A stretch of DNA of 64,000 nt from JAMXLO01 sp963776505 (GCA_963776505.1 CAVZNH010000051.1:1-64000), one strand, 5' to 3'. Positions 17,872-27,584 are shown, counted from the stretch's first letter. Notes: a model not told the origin generated them from the sequence alone. A program made the numbers and translations.

Positions 17872-20554
17872 TTGGACGATCGAGGTTCACGCGAAGGAAG
17901 GCCCTCACCCGACGCGCTGTTGGAGACTGCGCAACAGAGCGCGCGTGGCCGCCTGAAGATCTTCCTCGGCGCAGCGCCGGGCGTCGGCAAGACCTTCGAG
18001 ATGCTGTCCGCGGCCCGCGCGCGCTATCAGGAAGGCGTCGATGTCGTCGTTGGCGTGGTGGAGACGCACGGGCGACGCGAAACCGTGGCGCTGCTCGACG
18101 GCATGGAGATCATCCCGCGCCGTCCCGTCGATTACCGTGGGCGCACACTGGCGGAGCTGGATCTCGATGCCTTGCTGGCGCGCCGCCCGCAGCTCGCGCT
18201 GGTCGATGAACTGGCGCACACCAACGCACCGGGTAGCCGCCATCCCAAGCGCTACATGGACGTCGAGGAGCTGATCGCCGCCGGCATCGATGTCTATACC
18301 ACGCTCAATGTCCAGCACGTCGAAAGCCTGAACGATGTCATCGCACAGATCACCCGCATCCGAGTGCGCGAGACAGTGCCTGACTCGATCATCGACAAGG
18401 CCGACGACATCGAGCTGATCGACCTGACGCCGGAAGACCTGATCCAGCGGCTGCGCGACGGCAAGGTGTATGTGCCGCACCAGGCGGAACGCGCCATCCG
18501 TCACTACTTTTCGCCCGGCAACCTGACGGCGCTGCGCGAGCTCGCGCTGCGGCGCACGGCGCAGCGGGTGGACAAGCAGATGGTGCGCTATATGCAGGCG
18601 CACGCTATCCCGGGGCCGTGGGCGGCCGGCGAGCGCATCCTTGCCTGCGTCGGTAGCGACGCCAGCCGGCACTGATGTGGTGCGTCATGCCAAGCGCATG
18701 GCGGACAGTCTGAAGGCGCCGTGGACTGCGGTGCATGTCGAGACCGGGCGGGACCTGAACCTCGGCGAGGCCGAGCGTGACCGGATCGCCGAGGCGATGC
18801 GGCTGGCGGAACGGCTGGGTGCGGAGACGGTGACGCTGCCGGGACAGGACGTCGCGGATACGATCGCCGAGTACGCGCGCGCCAGCAACGTCACGCATAT
18901 CATCATCGTGCAGCAGCCGCGGGCATGGTGGCGGGAGCTGTTCTACGGCTCGCTGGCGCAGCAGCTCATCCGCAAGAGCGGCGGCGCAGGTGTGCACGTG
19001 CTTGGACGCAACAGCGACGCGTCGAAGCCGCGCGAGTTCGTAGTGCCGACGGGCGAGGCGAGGACCTATCTCGGCAGCCTTGCATTCGTTGCAGTTTCAC
19101 TGGGTGGCGCGCTCCTGCTGCATCAGGGGCTGGGTGTCGCCAGCGTGGCGATGGCCTTCCTGACCGCCGTGCTGGTGTCCGCGGTCGTGTACGGATTGTG
19201 GCCGGCATTGTTCGCCAGCTTTGTCAGCGTGCTGGCGTACAACTTCTTCTTTCTGCCGCCACTCTATACGTTCACGATCGCCGACCCGGAGAACGTCGCC
19301 GCACTGTTCTTCTTCGGCGTGACCGCGGTGATCGCCAGCAATCTGACCGCGCGCGTGCGGGCGCAGGCGATCGTCGCGCGACAGAGGGCGCGCACCACCG
19401 AGGAGCTGTACCAGTTCAGCCGCAAGCTGGCGAGCGCGGCGAATCTCGACGATCTGTTGTGGGCGACCGTGCATCAGATCGCGCTGATGCTGAAGGTGCG
19501 TGTCGTCATCCTGTTGCCGGAGGATGGGCGGGTCGCGGTGCGCGCCGGCTTTCCGCCGGAGGACATGCTGGACGACGCTGACCTTGCCGCCGCGAAGTGG
19601 AGTTGGGAAAGGAACCGCACCGCGGGTCGCGGCTCCGATACGCTGCCTGGTGCCAAGCGACTGTTCATGCCGATGAACACCGGGCGCGGCGCGGTGGGCG
19701 TGGTCGGCATCGACAGCGACGAGCCTGGTCCGATCCTGACGCCGGATCAGCACCGGCTGCTCGATGCATTGGCCGACCAGGCCGCGCTGGCGATCGAGCG
19801 GGTCAATCTGGTCGAGGACGTCGATCGCGCTCGCCTGGTCGCCGAGACGGACCGGCTGCGCGCGGCGCTGCTGACGTCGATCTCGCACGATCTGCGTACG
19901 CCGCTGGCGTCGATCCTGGGGTCGGCGACCAGTCTCAGCGAGGCGATGGATGCATCGACGCGGCTCGATCTGATCCACAACATCCAGGACGAGGCGGAGC
20001 GGCTCAATCGTTTCATCGGCAACCTGTTGGACATGACGCGGCTGGAATCGGGGCCGCTGCGGCTGCGCACCGGCGCGATCGAGCTGTCCGATGCGATCGG
20101 CAGCGCGTTGCGTCGCGCCAGCAAGATCCTGGCGGAGCATCGCACGCTGGTGGTGCTGCAACCCAATCTGCCGATGCTCGATCTGGACGAGGTGCTGTTC
20201 GAGCAGGTGCTGTTCAATCTGCTGGACAATGCGAGCAAGTACGCGCCCGCAGGTTCGCTGGTTACCATCAAGGCACGGCAGGACGGTGGCAATGTGGTCG
20301 TGCAGGTGCTGGATGAGGGGCCTGGCATTCCGCCTGCTGATCTGGAACACGTGTTCGACAAGTTCTACCGCGTGGGTGGCGCTGATCGGCGGCGTGCCGG
20401 CACGGGGCTGGGCCTTGCGATCTGCCGCGGTTTCGTCGAGGCGATGCACGGCAGCATCGTGGCGACCAATCGCACCGACCGTTCGGGTGCGGTGTTCACC
20501 ATGACGCTGCCGGTGTTCGCGGAGGCCGAGAGGCCGACGGAGACGATCGAATGA
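17872..20554 (+). CDS. kdpD: Sensor histidine kinase KdpD (one apparent frameshift)
   Basis: Osmo/potassium sensor that phosphorylates KdpE. The N-terminal KdpD domain has FLGAAPGVGKTFEMLSAARA and LVDELAHTNAPGSRHPKRY. It is followed by a UspA-like domain, four clustered membrane helices (about 19070-19360), a GAF domain, the H-box SISHDLRTPLASILGSATSL and ATPase motifs LLDNASKYAP, DEGPGIPPADLEHVFDKFYR and GTGLGLAICRGF. The frame changes at about 18667; removing one C gives VGSDASGTDVVRHAKRMADS. TTG 17872 is the likely start (about 893 aa). A longer reading to 17791 translates the repeat. It overlaps kdpE by four bases. Confidence 0.9.
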
Positions 20555-21249
20555 CTGAAGGTGCCGGACCGGCAAGGGTTCTGGTGGTGGATGACGAACC
20601 GGCGATCCTGCGTTTCCTGCGCGCCGGTCTGGGCAGCCAGGGCTACGTGGTGGTCGAGGCCATGTCGGGCCAGAATGCTTTGGACGCGGTGCGGCAGCGG
20701 CGCGCCGATCTGGTGGTGCTCGATCTGGGACTGCCGGATATCGACGGTCTGGAGGTGATCCGCCGCATTCGCGACGCCGGCGCGATGCTGCCGATCATCG
20801 TGCTGTCCAGCCGCGAAAACGAGGCGGCCAAGGTGGCGGCGCTCGATCTTGGCGCCGACGACTACGTGACGAAACCGTTCGGCATCGACGAACTGCTGGC
20901 GCGGATACGCGCGGCGCAGCGACATCGGCTGCAGCAGCAGGGCGAGAGGCCGGTGTTCCGCACCGGCGATTTGACGGTTGACCTGGTGCGGCGGATCGTG
21001 ACGGTGCGCGGCCAGGAGGTGAAGTTCTCGCCGCGGGAGTATGATCTGCTGCGGCTCCTGGTGGCGCATGCCGGCAAGGTGCTGACGCACAACATGATCC
21101 TTCGCGAGGTCTGGGGGCCGAACACCGACGTGCAATACCTTCGTATCTACATCAGGGCGCTGCGGCAGAAGATCGAGCGCGACACCGAGAAGCCGGAATA
21201 CATTCAGACCGAGACGGGTGTGGGCTATCGGCTGCGGGCGCCGGAGTGA
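20551..21249 (+). CDS. kdpE: Response regulator KdpE
   Basis: OmpR-type response regulator of the kdp promoter. Receiver domain: acidic pocket VVDDEPAILRFLRA, phospho-acceptor Asp in LVVLDLGLPDIDGLEVI, conserved Lys in DDYVTKPFGIDELLARIRAA. The winged-helix domain has VKFSPREYDLLRLLVAHAGK, REVWGPNTDVQYLRIYIRAL and QTETGVGYRL. It is 232 aa and intact, overlapping kdpD and touching ptsN. Confidence 0.95.
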   Translation: MTEGAGPARVLVVDDEPAILRFLRAGLGSQGYVVVEAMSGQNALDAVRQRRADLVVLDLGLPDIDGLEVIRRIRDAGAMLPIIVLSSRENEAAKVAALDLGADDYVTKPFGIDELLARIRAAQRHRLQQQGERPVFRTGDLTVDLVRRIVTVRGQEVKFSPREYDLLRLLVAHAGKVLTHNMILREVWGPNTDVQYLRIYIRALRQKIERDTEKPEYIQTETGVGYRLRAPE

Positions 21250-21695
21250 TGGCGATCGGTGAGCTGATCGGGCCGGATCGGGTCGTGGTGGGGCTGCGGG
21301 TTTCTGACAAGTCGCAATTGCTGCAGGAGCTGGCGGGGCGTGCGGCGACGGCGCTCGGTCTCGACCGTCGCGCGGTATTCGACGCGTTGCAAGGGCGGGA
21401 GAACCTGGGATCGACCGGGCTCGGCAAGGGATTTGCTCTGCCGCACGCGCGGCTGGACGCGGTGGGCGAACCGTTCGCACTGTTCGTGCGGCTGGCGCGG
21501 CCGATCGACTTCGCGGCGATCGACGAGAGCCCGGTCGATCTGGTGATCCTGCTGCTGACCCCGGCGAACGGCGGCAACCAGCATCTGGCGACGCTCGCGG
21601 CGCTGTCGCGGCCGCTGCGCAATGCTGGCTTCATGCAGAAGCTTCGTCAGGCGCCTGATGCGGCGGCGGTGCATCAGTTGTTAGTGAGTGCCTGA
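21249..21695 (+). CDS. ptsN: PTS EIIA-Ntr-type protein (PtsN-like) at the end of the kdp operon
   Basis: 148 aa with a phosphoryl-accepting His in GKGFALPHARLDAVGEPF, preceded by LGLDRRAVFDALQGRENLGS and followed by IDFAAIDESPVDLVILLLTP. These are standard features of nitrogen-branch EIIA proteins. ATG 21249 shares one base with the kdpE stop. In E. coli EIIA-Ntr binds KdpD and TrkA, so its place at the end of the kdp operon suggests a dedicated partner for KdpD (inference). Confidence 0.85.
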   Translation: MAIGELIGPDRVVVGLRVSDKSQLLQELAGRAATALGLDRRAVFDALQGRENLGSTGLGKGFALPHARLDAVGEPFALFVRLARPIDFAAIDESPVDLVILLLTPANGGNQHLATLAALSRPLRNAGFMQKLRQAPDAAAVHQLLVSA

Positions 21696-21890
21696 TCGGC
21701 TGGGTCTAGGCACTCCCGCGGCTCCTCGTTTCCGTCTCGCGACGCGTGGGCGGAGACGATGGATCGTATGGTGAGACCAACTATCAGAAGAAATGACGCG
21801 CTGCTTCTTCGACCGTCATGGCCGAAGGCGGCGGATCAGGCGGACCACCGCAAATGCTGTTGCGCTGCGCGATTTGCCGGGTCAGCGTTT

Positions 21891-22609
21891 TCACGCCGCG
21901 ATGGCAGCCGCCCGGTCGGGTCTCTTGTCGAGCGCGCGGAGGACGGGAGTGGTGCCGGTGACGATGGCGCGCACCAGGTCGGGCGGTAGCGGGCCGCAAC
22001 TGAGTTTCTGCGGCACATGGCCCAGGCGGCGGATCAGCGCGGCGCGTTTGCGGTGGAGGCGCGCGTAGCACTCGGCCTCGGCGATCGGGTCGTGCTTCGG
22101 CAATTGGGTTGGCTGCGGCGCGGATGCGGGTAGGGGCTCGGCCAGCCTGTCTGCGGCGTCCGTGGGAGCGCGGGTACTCGGCTGGCGCGGCGGTGTCGCC
22201 TGCGGCGGGATCTGGCCCGCGTTTCTGGCGCTCCGCCTGGGCGCGAAGCAGCGCGGTCCGCCAACGATGCGCCTGTCGCATCATGCTGGCGGACTGGGCG
22301 GTGCATTTCAGGAAGCGCGCGACGTCCGACGGATGCTCCCTTGCCAGGCGGAGGCAGTCGAGTGCCTGTGCGCTGGCGGCGACATATTGAGCGGCGAGGT
22401 TGGCTTCGTCAGGGTTGGCAGGCAGTAACGAGGCGACCACTGGGTCAAGCCCGGTGGCAGGCGTGAGCGATGGCTGCGCGATCACGGCTTGCTGAATCCT
22501 CGGGGGAATCGGTGCTGGGGGAAGGCAGGAGGGCGCCGATAGTATGGACGATCTGGTAGTAGGTATCCCTGGGGAGACGGGAGTCCGACAAGGTGGCGCG
22601 GGCATCCAT
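21891..22609 (-). CDS. Hypothetical protein of a lineage-type family (two apparent frameshifts)
   Basis: The reading frame has to be joined twice, near 22459 and 22176. The result begins MDARATLSDSRLPRDTYYQI, runs through ASLLPANPDEANLAAQYVAA, DCLRLAREHPSDVARFLKC and TAQSASMMRQAHRWRTALLR, and ends RAIVTGTTPVLRALDKRPDR-AAAIAA (about 238 aa). From memory, similar proteins with the YVAASAQAxDCLRLA and CTAQxASMMRQA motifs are frequent in Acetobacteraceae. They have no assigned function. Alpha-helical, no membrane segment, no signal peptide. Confidence 0.55.
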
Positions 22610-22784
22610 TGATAGGAATATAAACCGATATGACGCAGAAAAGTCAAGCCCTATTTTCCTGTTGGCGTTTGAAGTGAGCAAATCGAGTTCACCATGATTG
22701 CGTGACTCTCATCACATCCAGCCGCCGGCCTGGTCGCATAGTCTCCTGCGGTCTGCAGTCAGGGAGGTGCAGGAGGTGGTCGAC

Positions 22785-23051
22785 ATGTATCATTCACTCT
22801 TCGGCGGCGGCTGGGCCAAGGATGCCTGCGGCTACATCGCCAGTAGCCTGGTGCTTTGCACATTCTCGGTCACGTCGATGCAGGTGCTGCGCTGTATAGG
22901 CATCGCCAGCAACATGGCGTTCATCGGCTATGCAATCATGACCCGCACGACACCCATCCTGATCCTGCATAGCCTCCTGCTGCCGATGAACATTTACCGG
23001 CTTGCCCAGATCGGAGCCAGCAGAGAGAACCTAAGGGAAGCGATGTCATGA
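22785..23051 (+). CDS. Small inner-membrane protein of the LVFATF/IASNxAFIxY type
   Basis: 88 aa with three hydrophobic segments: YIASSLVLCTFSVTSMQVLR, IGIASNMAFIGYAIMTR and PILILHSLLLPMNIYRL. This pattern is known from bacterial membrane domains that often precede a cyclic-nucleotide-binding domain; here that domain is missing. ATG 22785 is chosen because AGGAGG lies eight bases before it. The stop overlaps the start of the next ORF (ATGA). Confidence 0.6.
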   Translation: MYHSLFGGGWAKDACGYIASSLVLCTFSVTSMQVLRCIGIASNMAFIGYAIMTRTTPILILHSLLLPMNIYRLAQIGASRENLREAMS

Positions 23052-23257
23052 GCGACCTGAGCTATGCCGAACGGCTGCGCGAAACCATCGAGCGAAAGAT
23101 CAGGCTGCGCGGCGTGTTCTCGTCGCAGGCGCTGATTGAAGACAACGAACGAGAGATCCGCAAGGCACAACATGCGCTGCGCGCCGTCGAGGAAGCCGAG
23201 GTAACCTTAGGGTCTCAACGCATTGCCTACCATGCGTGGGCCGGCGAACTCGGATGA
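23048..23257 (+). CDS. Small coiled-coil-like protein, unknown (69 aa)
   Basis: Charged, helical protein beginning MSDLSYAERLRETIERKIRL, with heptad-like EREIRKAQHALRAVEEAEV. Its start overlaps the stop of the preceding membrane ORF by four bases, so the two are probably translated together. No family is recognised. Confidence 0.5.
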   Translation: MSDLSYAERLRETIERKIRLRGVFSSQALIEDNEREIRKAQHALRAVEEAEVTLGSQRIAYHAWAGELG

Positions 23258-23472
23258 CAGCGGAACAGGACACATAGAGCCGTCGCTGGGAGCCGCGGGT
23301 TCCCATACGGAGATCGCGCAAGCCGAGTTCGGGCTCGAAGGACGGCTTGCCGCTGCAAACTGATTGCACTATTCGACCAGTCGCCGGGAAGCGGGGCGAA
23401 TGGGATCGATGCGAACAAGAACTCTTGCTCGTTCTCGGGCTGGCACTGTGCTGCCTGGGAAAGCAGAAGGCG

Positions 23473-24531
23473 ATGAGTGAAACCGTCTCGCCCAATGCGG
23501 ATCCCGGTCGACTGCGAGTTATCGTCCAGGCCGAGGCCCAGAAGACTGGAACAAAGGCCGTCGTGTTTGGCATGTGGGTGCACGATCGCGAGGTCCTCAC
23601 GATGGCCTTGGGCAATTCGATGACGACCGTACCAGCCACCACAGCCATGCACTGGCGGATCGGCGGAATCGCGGAGACCTTCATGTCCACGCTGCTCCTG
23701 ATGCTGGTCGAGCAGGGGCGCATAAACCTGAACGACAAGATATCCCGCTGGTTTCCGCAACTCCTGGCCGCCGATCAGGTAACGGTGCGTATGCTGGTGG
23801 GCAACACGGCCGGGTACATCGATTACGTGACTGTCGACGACTTTGTGAAGCTGGAACTGGCGGAGCCGTTCCGAACCTTTACGGACGACGAATTGATCAA
23901 CTACTCAGTCCGTGATGGGAAAATGAATTTCTTGCCGGGCACAAGCCAGCAATACTCACACACGGACAACGTCATTTTGGGCCAGGTCATTCAGCGCGCA
24001 ACCAGGCAGTCCATGAAGGAGCTGTACGACAAGAATATCTTCGGACCAATGCGCATGAAGGACACGCGGTATCCGGTCGATCAGCAAATCCCGAGCCCGG
24101 TGCTGCACGCCTTCACGATGGATCGCAAGGTCTACGAGGATTGCACCTACTGGAACCCATTCTGGGGTTCGACTCCGGGATTGCCCACGTCCACCATTCG
24201 CGACCTGGGCAAATGGGGGCCGATCTTCGGCACCGGCCGTTTGATCTCGCCGGCGCATTTCAGGGAGCAGATCGCGCCAACTTCCGTGGGCAAAGGCAGG
24301 AACAAGCCTGATCTGTATTTTGCTTACGGCTTCGTGGTGTCCAATGGCTGGCTGGTGCAGAATCCCAGCATCAATGGCTATAGCGGCGGCTTCGGCTACA
24401 ACCTGGCCACTGGCGTGACGATCGTTGTCGCGTCTACCAAAAGCGAGACCGCCACCACGGATGCGTCCGCCTTCGACATCCTCCGCGAGATCGTCGCGTA
24501 TGTAACTCCTGCATCGCCGATCAACTTTTGA
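23473..24531 (+). CDS. Beta-lactamase-fold (class C/serine hydrolase-like) protein lacking SxxK
   Basis: 352 aa from ATG 23473 (AGAAGG just before it; the frame is open upstream to 23347). The overall order of the serine hydrolase/beta-lactamase family is clear: RIGGIAETFMSTLLLMLVEQ, GRINLNDKISRWFP, VTVRMLVGNTAGYIDY, FLPGTSQQYSHTDNVILGQV and a late NGYSGGFGYNLATG. The catalytic SxxK tetrad reads GIAE, so nucleophile Ser and general-base Lys are both absent, and the YxN position reads YSH. A similar subgroup exists in mycobacteria (recollection). It is probably a binding protein or an enzyme of altered chemistry. No signal peptide is obvious. Confidence 0.65.
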   Translation: MSETVSPNADPGRLRVIVQAEAQKTGTKAVVFGMWVHDREVLTMALGNSMTTVPATTAMHWRIGGIAETFMSTLLLMLVEQGRINLNDKISRWFPQLLAADQVTVRMLVGNTAGYIDYVTVDDFVKLELAEPFRTFTDDELINYSVRDGKMNFLPGTSQQYSHTDNVILGQVIQRATRQSMKELYDKNIFGPMRMKDTRYPVDQQIPSPVLHAFTMDRKVYEDCTYWNPFWGSTPGLPTSTIRDLGKWGPIFGTGRLISPAHFREQIAPTSVGKGRNKPDLYFAYGFVVSNGWLVQNPSINGYSGGFGYNLATGVTIVVASTKSETATTDASAFDILREIVAYVTPASPINF

Positions 24532-24631
24532 GCGCCTCGGTTGCGGGACCGACGCCAATCGTCTGACTGTTGGCTTGCTCCCCTCGACTGATTGAACTAT
24601 GCGAGGTCAATCCACTCGAAGGAGGTCCAGT

Positions 24632-25200
24632 ATGGAACCGAGCCGGCGAAACGCCATCCGGTCTATTGCCGCCATCGGCCCATTGATGCTGTTGGGGGCG
24701 AAGGCGGCATCTGCGGCATCCGATGCCGCTCAGATCACCCAGAATGCCACAGCAGCACTTCACCGGCTCTACGCGGCCGACCATCGGGCGGCAGAGCTTG
24801 GGCGAAAGGCCGTTGGAGTCCTGGTGTTCCCCAAGATCGTGAAGGGCGGCTTCATCTTCGGGGCGCAGGGCGGCAAAGGTGTGCTTTGGGTACATAACCA
24901 TGTCGACGGCTTTTACACGATTGGTGCGGCGTCGTTCGGATTGCAGGCGGGTGTGCAGTGGTTCAGCTACGCCTTGTTCTTCATGGATCCCGCGGCGTTG
25001 CAGTTCCTCGACAAGAGTGACGGGTGGGCGATTGGTGCCGACCCGAGCGTGGCTGTGATCGATGTGGGTGCGGGTGCGGACGTTCGACAGCAGCACCTTG
25101 TCGCACAAGGTTATCGCCATTCCATTTGGGCAAAATGGACTTATGGCAGGCGCTGGCGCTGCAAGGGTCGAAAATCACGACATACAATCCCAACGCCTGA
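24632..25200 (+). CDS. SYLF (YSC84-like) lipid-binding domain protein (two apparent frameshifts)
   Basis: A strong ribosome site, AAGGAGG, precedes ATG 24632. A Tat-like signal follows: SRRNAIRSIAAIGPLMLLG, ending ASAA. The SYLF domain shows LGRKAVGVLVFPKIVKGGFI, GFYTIGAASFGLQAGVQW and SDGWAIGADPSVAVIDVG. The frame changes at about 25079 and 25152. Removing one base at each gives GAGATFDSSTLSHKVIAIPF, then GQNGLMAGLALQGSKIT and the stop at 25200 (about 188 aa). Periplasmic location is inferred from the signal. Confidence 0.75.
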
Positions 25201-25232
25201 TCCCAGATCGCGCGCGGGGCAAAGGGGAGGGA

Positions 25233-25811
25233 TCAGATGCCGTCGCTGAACTGCGGGTGATCCGCATGGGCGGCATACAGCGGGTCTTTGCCGATTGCCC
25301 TGCGAAGTTTCCGCATTTCGTTTGGTGTCGCGACATAAAGGGTGTGGCCCGCGGCGATAACGTTCTTGGCGATTGCATCGGCGACCTGCACATGCGGGTC
25401 GTCCGTGTCGTCGACGGCAGGGCCACCTACAAAACGGATGTAGAGGGCGGCCGCGATATAGGCAATGCCCTCCGCTTCATAATGCGAAAGGCCTCGGCTG
25501 CGCGGTAGGTCCAGGTCATCGATGACGGCATGGGTCATTTCATGCACGGCTATTCGCTTGTCATCGATCGTCACAAGGGAATCCTTCATCAATGTGACGG
25601 TATCCGTGTGAGGATTGTATTTGCCGTCGCGCGGGTTGTCGTCGTCATCATCGAGATCGGGATCGATATCGACAGTCACGAGGCCCTCTTTAAGCTTTTT
25701 GGCGACAGCCTTGTATCTGTCACCCCCAATCCTGACGGCCTCGGCCACGAAGCGTATTTTCTGCACCTCCGGAGAATGCAGGAGGGCTACGATGTCGTCC
25801 TCAATGGCCAT
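25233..25811 (-). CDS. Putative zincin-like metallopeptidase (HExxH), unknown family
   Basis: 192 aa with an HExxH zinc motif in KRIAVHEMTHAVIDDLDL and, about 20 residues on, HYEAEGIAYIAAALY, which could supply the third ligand Glu, as in gluzincins. The first half has an acidic DIDPDLDDDDDNPRD stretch. No signal or membrane segment is seen. It converges with the SYLF gene 32 bases away. I do not recognise the family. It could be a housekeeping protease-like protein or a polymorphic-toxin-type peptidase domain. Confidence 0.5.
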   Translation of the reverse strand: MAIEDDIVALLHSPEVQKIRFVAEAVRIGGDRYKAVAKKLKEGLVTVDIDPDLDDDDDNPRDGKYNPHTDTVTLMKDSLVTIDDKRIAVHEMTHAVIDDLDLPRSRGLSHYEAEGIAYIAAALYIRFVGGPAVDDTDDPHVQVADAIAKNVIAAGHTLYVATPNEMRKLRRAIGKDPLYAAHADHPQFSDGI

Positions 25812-25925
25812 GGCCGGCTTCCTTCATGGATGCAGACGCCAATTGCTAGCTGCGAGAGTGCCGGCACGCTGTGAAGTAGTGCACAGAATACTGCGTGGCA
25901 GGGGAGAGATGGAGGGGGAATCAGA

Positions 25926-26354
25926 ATGAGCACAAGCACCGAACAGAACAAGGCCATCATCCGGCGATTCTTCGACGCTTGGAACGGTCGTCAGCCTGAG
26001 GCATTCGACGAACTCGTAGCCCTGGACGTCGTGCGCCACTGCCAGGCGACCCCAGGTGTCGATGTGTTGGATCTTGATCAGCTCAAGGCCTTTCTCCGAT
26101 TGGATACCGGGGTCTTTCCTGATTCGGTTCAGACAATCAAACATCTGGTTGCCGATGGGAATCTCGTCGCCTTGTGGGCGACATACGAGGGCACGCAGCG
26201 GGGACCAATGGGTCCATTTTCACCTTCAGGCGCCAGAGCGCAATTTGATTTCGGGGCGGTGTTTCGCATGGAGGACGGGAAGATTGCGGAGTGGTGGGTG
26301 ACCTGGGACAACATGACGATACTTCGGCAGCTCGGCCACCTTCCGAGTGGTTGA
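25926..26354 (+). CDS. SnoaL-like/ester cyclase family protein
   Basis: 142 aa with the NTF2-fold pattern of SnoaL-like proteins: NKAIIRRFFDAWNGRQPEAF, FDELVALDVVRHC, LRLDTGVFPDSVQTIKHLVA, GNLVALWATYEGTQRG, FRMEDGKIAEWWVTWDNM. The start has GGAGGGGGA upstream. Such proteins isomerise or bind small hydrophobic molecules. The substrate is unknown and the neighbours give no clear pathway. Confidence 0.75.
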   Translation: MSTSTEQNKAIIRRFFDAWNGRQPEAFDELVALDVVRHCQATPGVDVLDLDQLKAFLRLDTGVFPDSVQTIKHLVADGNLVALWATYEGTQRGPMGPFSPSGARAQFDFGAVFRMEDGKIAEWWVTWDNMTILRQLGHLPSG

Positions 26355-26435
26355 GACGAGCGGGAAACTGGCCGTGATTGACACACCTGTCCACCTGCAC
26401 AACAACGCTCGCGAGGGAACGTTGGAGGGCGCGCG

Positions 26436-27500
26436 ATGACCGAAACGCAGCCACTCGCCGGCCGCGCCGGCTGGTATGGCAAGGAGCTGGACCAGTCCGG
26501 CGCCTGGATACGTACGCTGACCGATAGCCACCGCGCGGAGATCGATGCCGCGCTGGCCCGGGCGAAGCGTGCGCGCTTGCCGCTGTTCGGCTTCGGCCGC
26601 GACGACTTCCCACTTCCCACGACCGCGGCGCTGCTGGCCGAGATCGGCGATGAGCTGGAGAACGGGCTGGGCGCGGTGCGCCTGCGCGGCCTGCCGGTCG
26701 ACCGCTATTCCGACGACGACATCCGCCAGATCTTCTGGGGTCTCGGCCGTCACCTCGGCACCGCGGTTTATCAGAATGCCCGCGGCGAGATCATGGGCGA
26801 GGTGCGCGACGAGTCGCGGCTGTCCGACAAGACCTTTGAGCCGAGCGAAGCTGGAAAGGTCGTTTCGTCCCGCGCTCGCGCCCGTTCAGCGGGACCGCTG
26901 CGCTGGCACACCGACCGCTGCGATGTCATCGCCCTGCTGTGCGTGCGCAATGCCAAGGCCGGCGGGATCAGCAAGCTCACCAGCATCGTGACGATCTACA
27001 ACGAGATCCTGCGTCGCCGACCCGATCTGCTGGCGCTGCTATGCCAGCACTATTGGAGCGCGCGGCCTGGGGACGAGCACGGCGTCTACGCCATGCCGGT
27101 GTTCGCCGTGCAGGACGGCAAGCTGACATGCCAATATTCGCGTACCTATGTGGAGCAGGCGCAGGAACGCCCGGGAGTGCCTCGGATCACCGTGGCGCAA
27201 AACGAGGCGCTGGATCTGCTGGCCGAGGTGGCGGAGGAAGTGTGTCTGTACTCGCCGTTTGAACCAGGCGACATCCAGTTGCTGAACAACCACGTTATCT
27301 TCCATGGCCGCACGGCGTACGAGGACGACAGCGCCACGCATCAGGAGAGGCTGCTGTTCCGCTTATGGCTGTCGATGCCGAACAGTCGGCGCCTGCCGCG
27401 CGGGTTCGAAACGTTGTGGGGCAGCACGGAGCCGGGGGTGCTCCGCGGCGGCGTCGCCCAGCCTGCGACAGGGGCGCGGATCCCGCTGAAGGCGGCGTAG
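26436..27500 (+). CDS. TauD/TfdA-family Fe(II)/2-oxoglutarate dioxygenase-like protein
   Basis: 354 aa. The iron triad is visible: His-x-Asp in LRWHTDRCDVIALLC, and a distal His in NNHVIFHGRTAYED, with the 2-oxoglutarate Arg in RLLFRLWLSMPNSRRLP. An N-terminal FGFGRDDFPLPTTAALLAEI and GAVRLRGLPVDRYSDDDIR also fit the TfdA-like fold. The substrate is not predictable. It stands alone between the SnoaL-like gene and a secreted phosphoesterase. Confidence 0.8.
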   Translation: MTETQPLAGRAGWYGKELDQSGAWIRTLTDSHRAEIDAALARAKRARLPLFGFGRDDFPLPTTAALLAEIGDELENGLGAVRLRGLPVDRYSDDDIRQIFWGLGRHLGTAVYQNARGEIMGEVRDESRLSDKTFEPSEAGKVVSSRARARSAGPLRWHTDRCDVIALLCVRNAKAGGISKLTSIVTIYNEILRRRPDLLALLCQHYWSARPGDEHGVYAMPVFAVQDGKLTCQYSRTYVEQAQERPGVPRITVAQNEALDLLAEVAEEVCLYSPFEPGDIQLLNNHVIFHGRTAYEDDSATHQERLLFRLWLSMPNSRRLPRGFETLWGSTEPGVLRGGVAQPATGARIPLKAA

Positions 27501-27584
27501 CGTCGTCTGCTGTCACAATTGTTTCATGCACAAGGTGAGACGGCGCCAATAGACCCCGCAGGTTGAACCACATCGGGGAATGTC

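Noticed and set aside
13306..18675. True pseudogenisation of the kdp operon
   Set aside because: Each of four genes has just one single-base change, with no stops, no large deletions and all catalytic residues kept. Error is simpler than four independent recent mutations.
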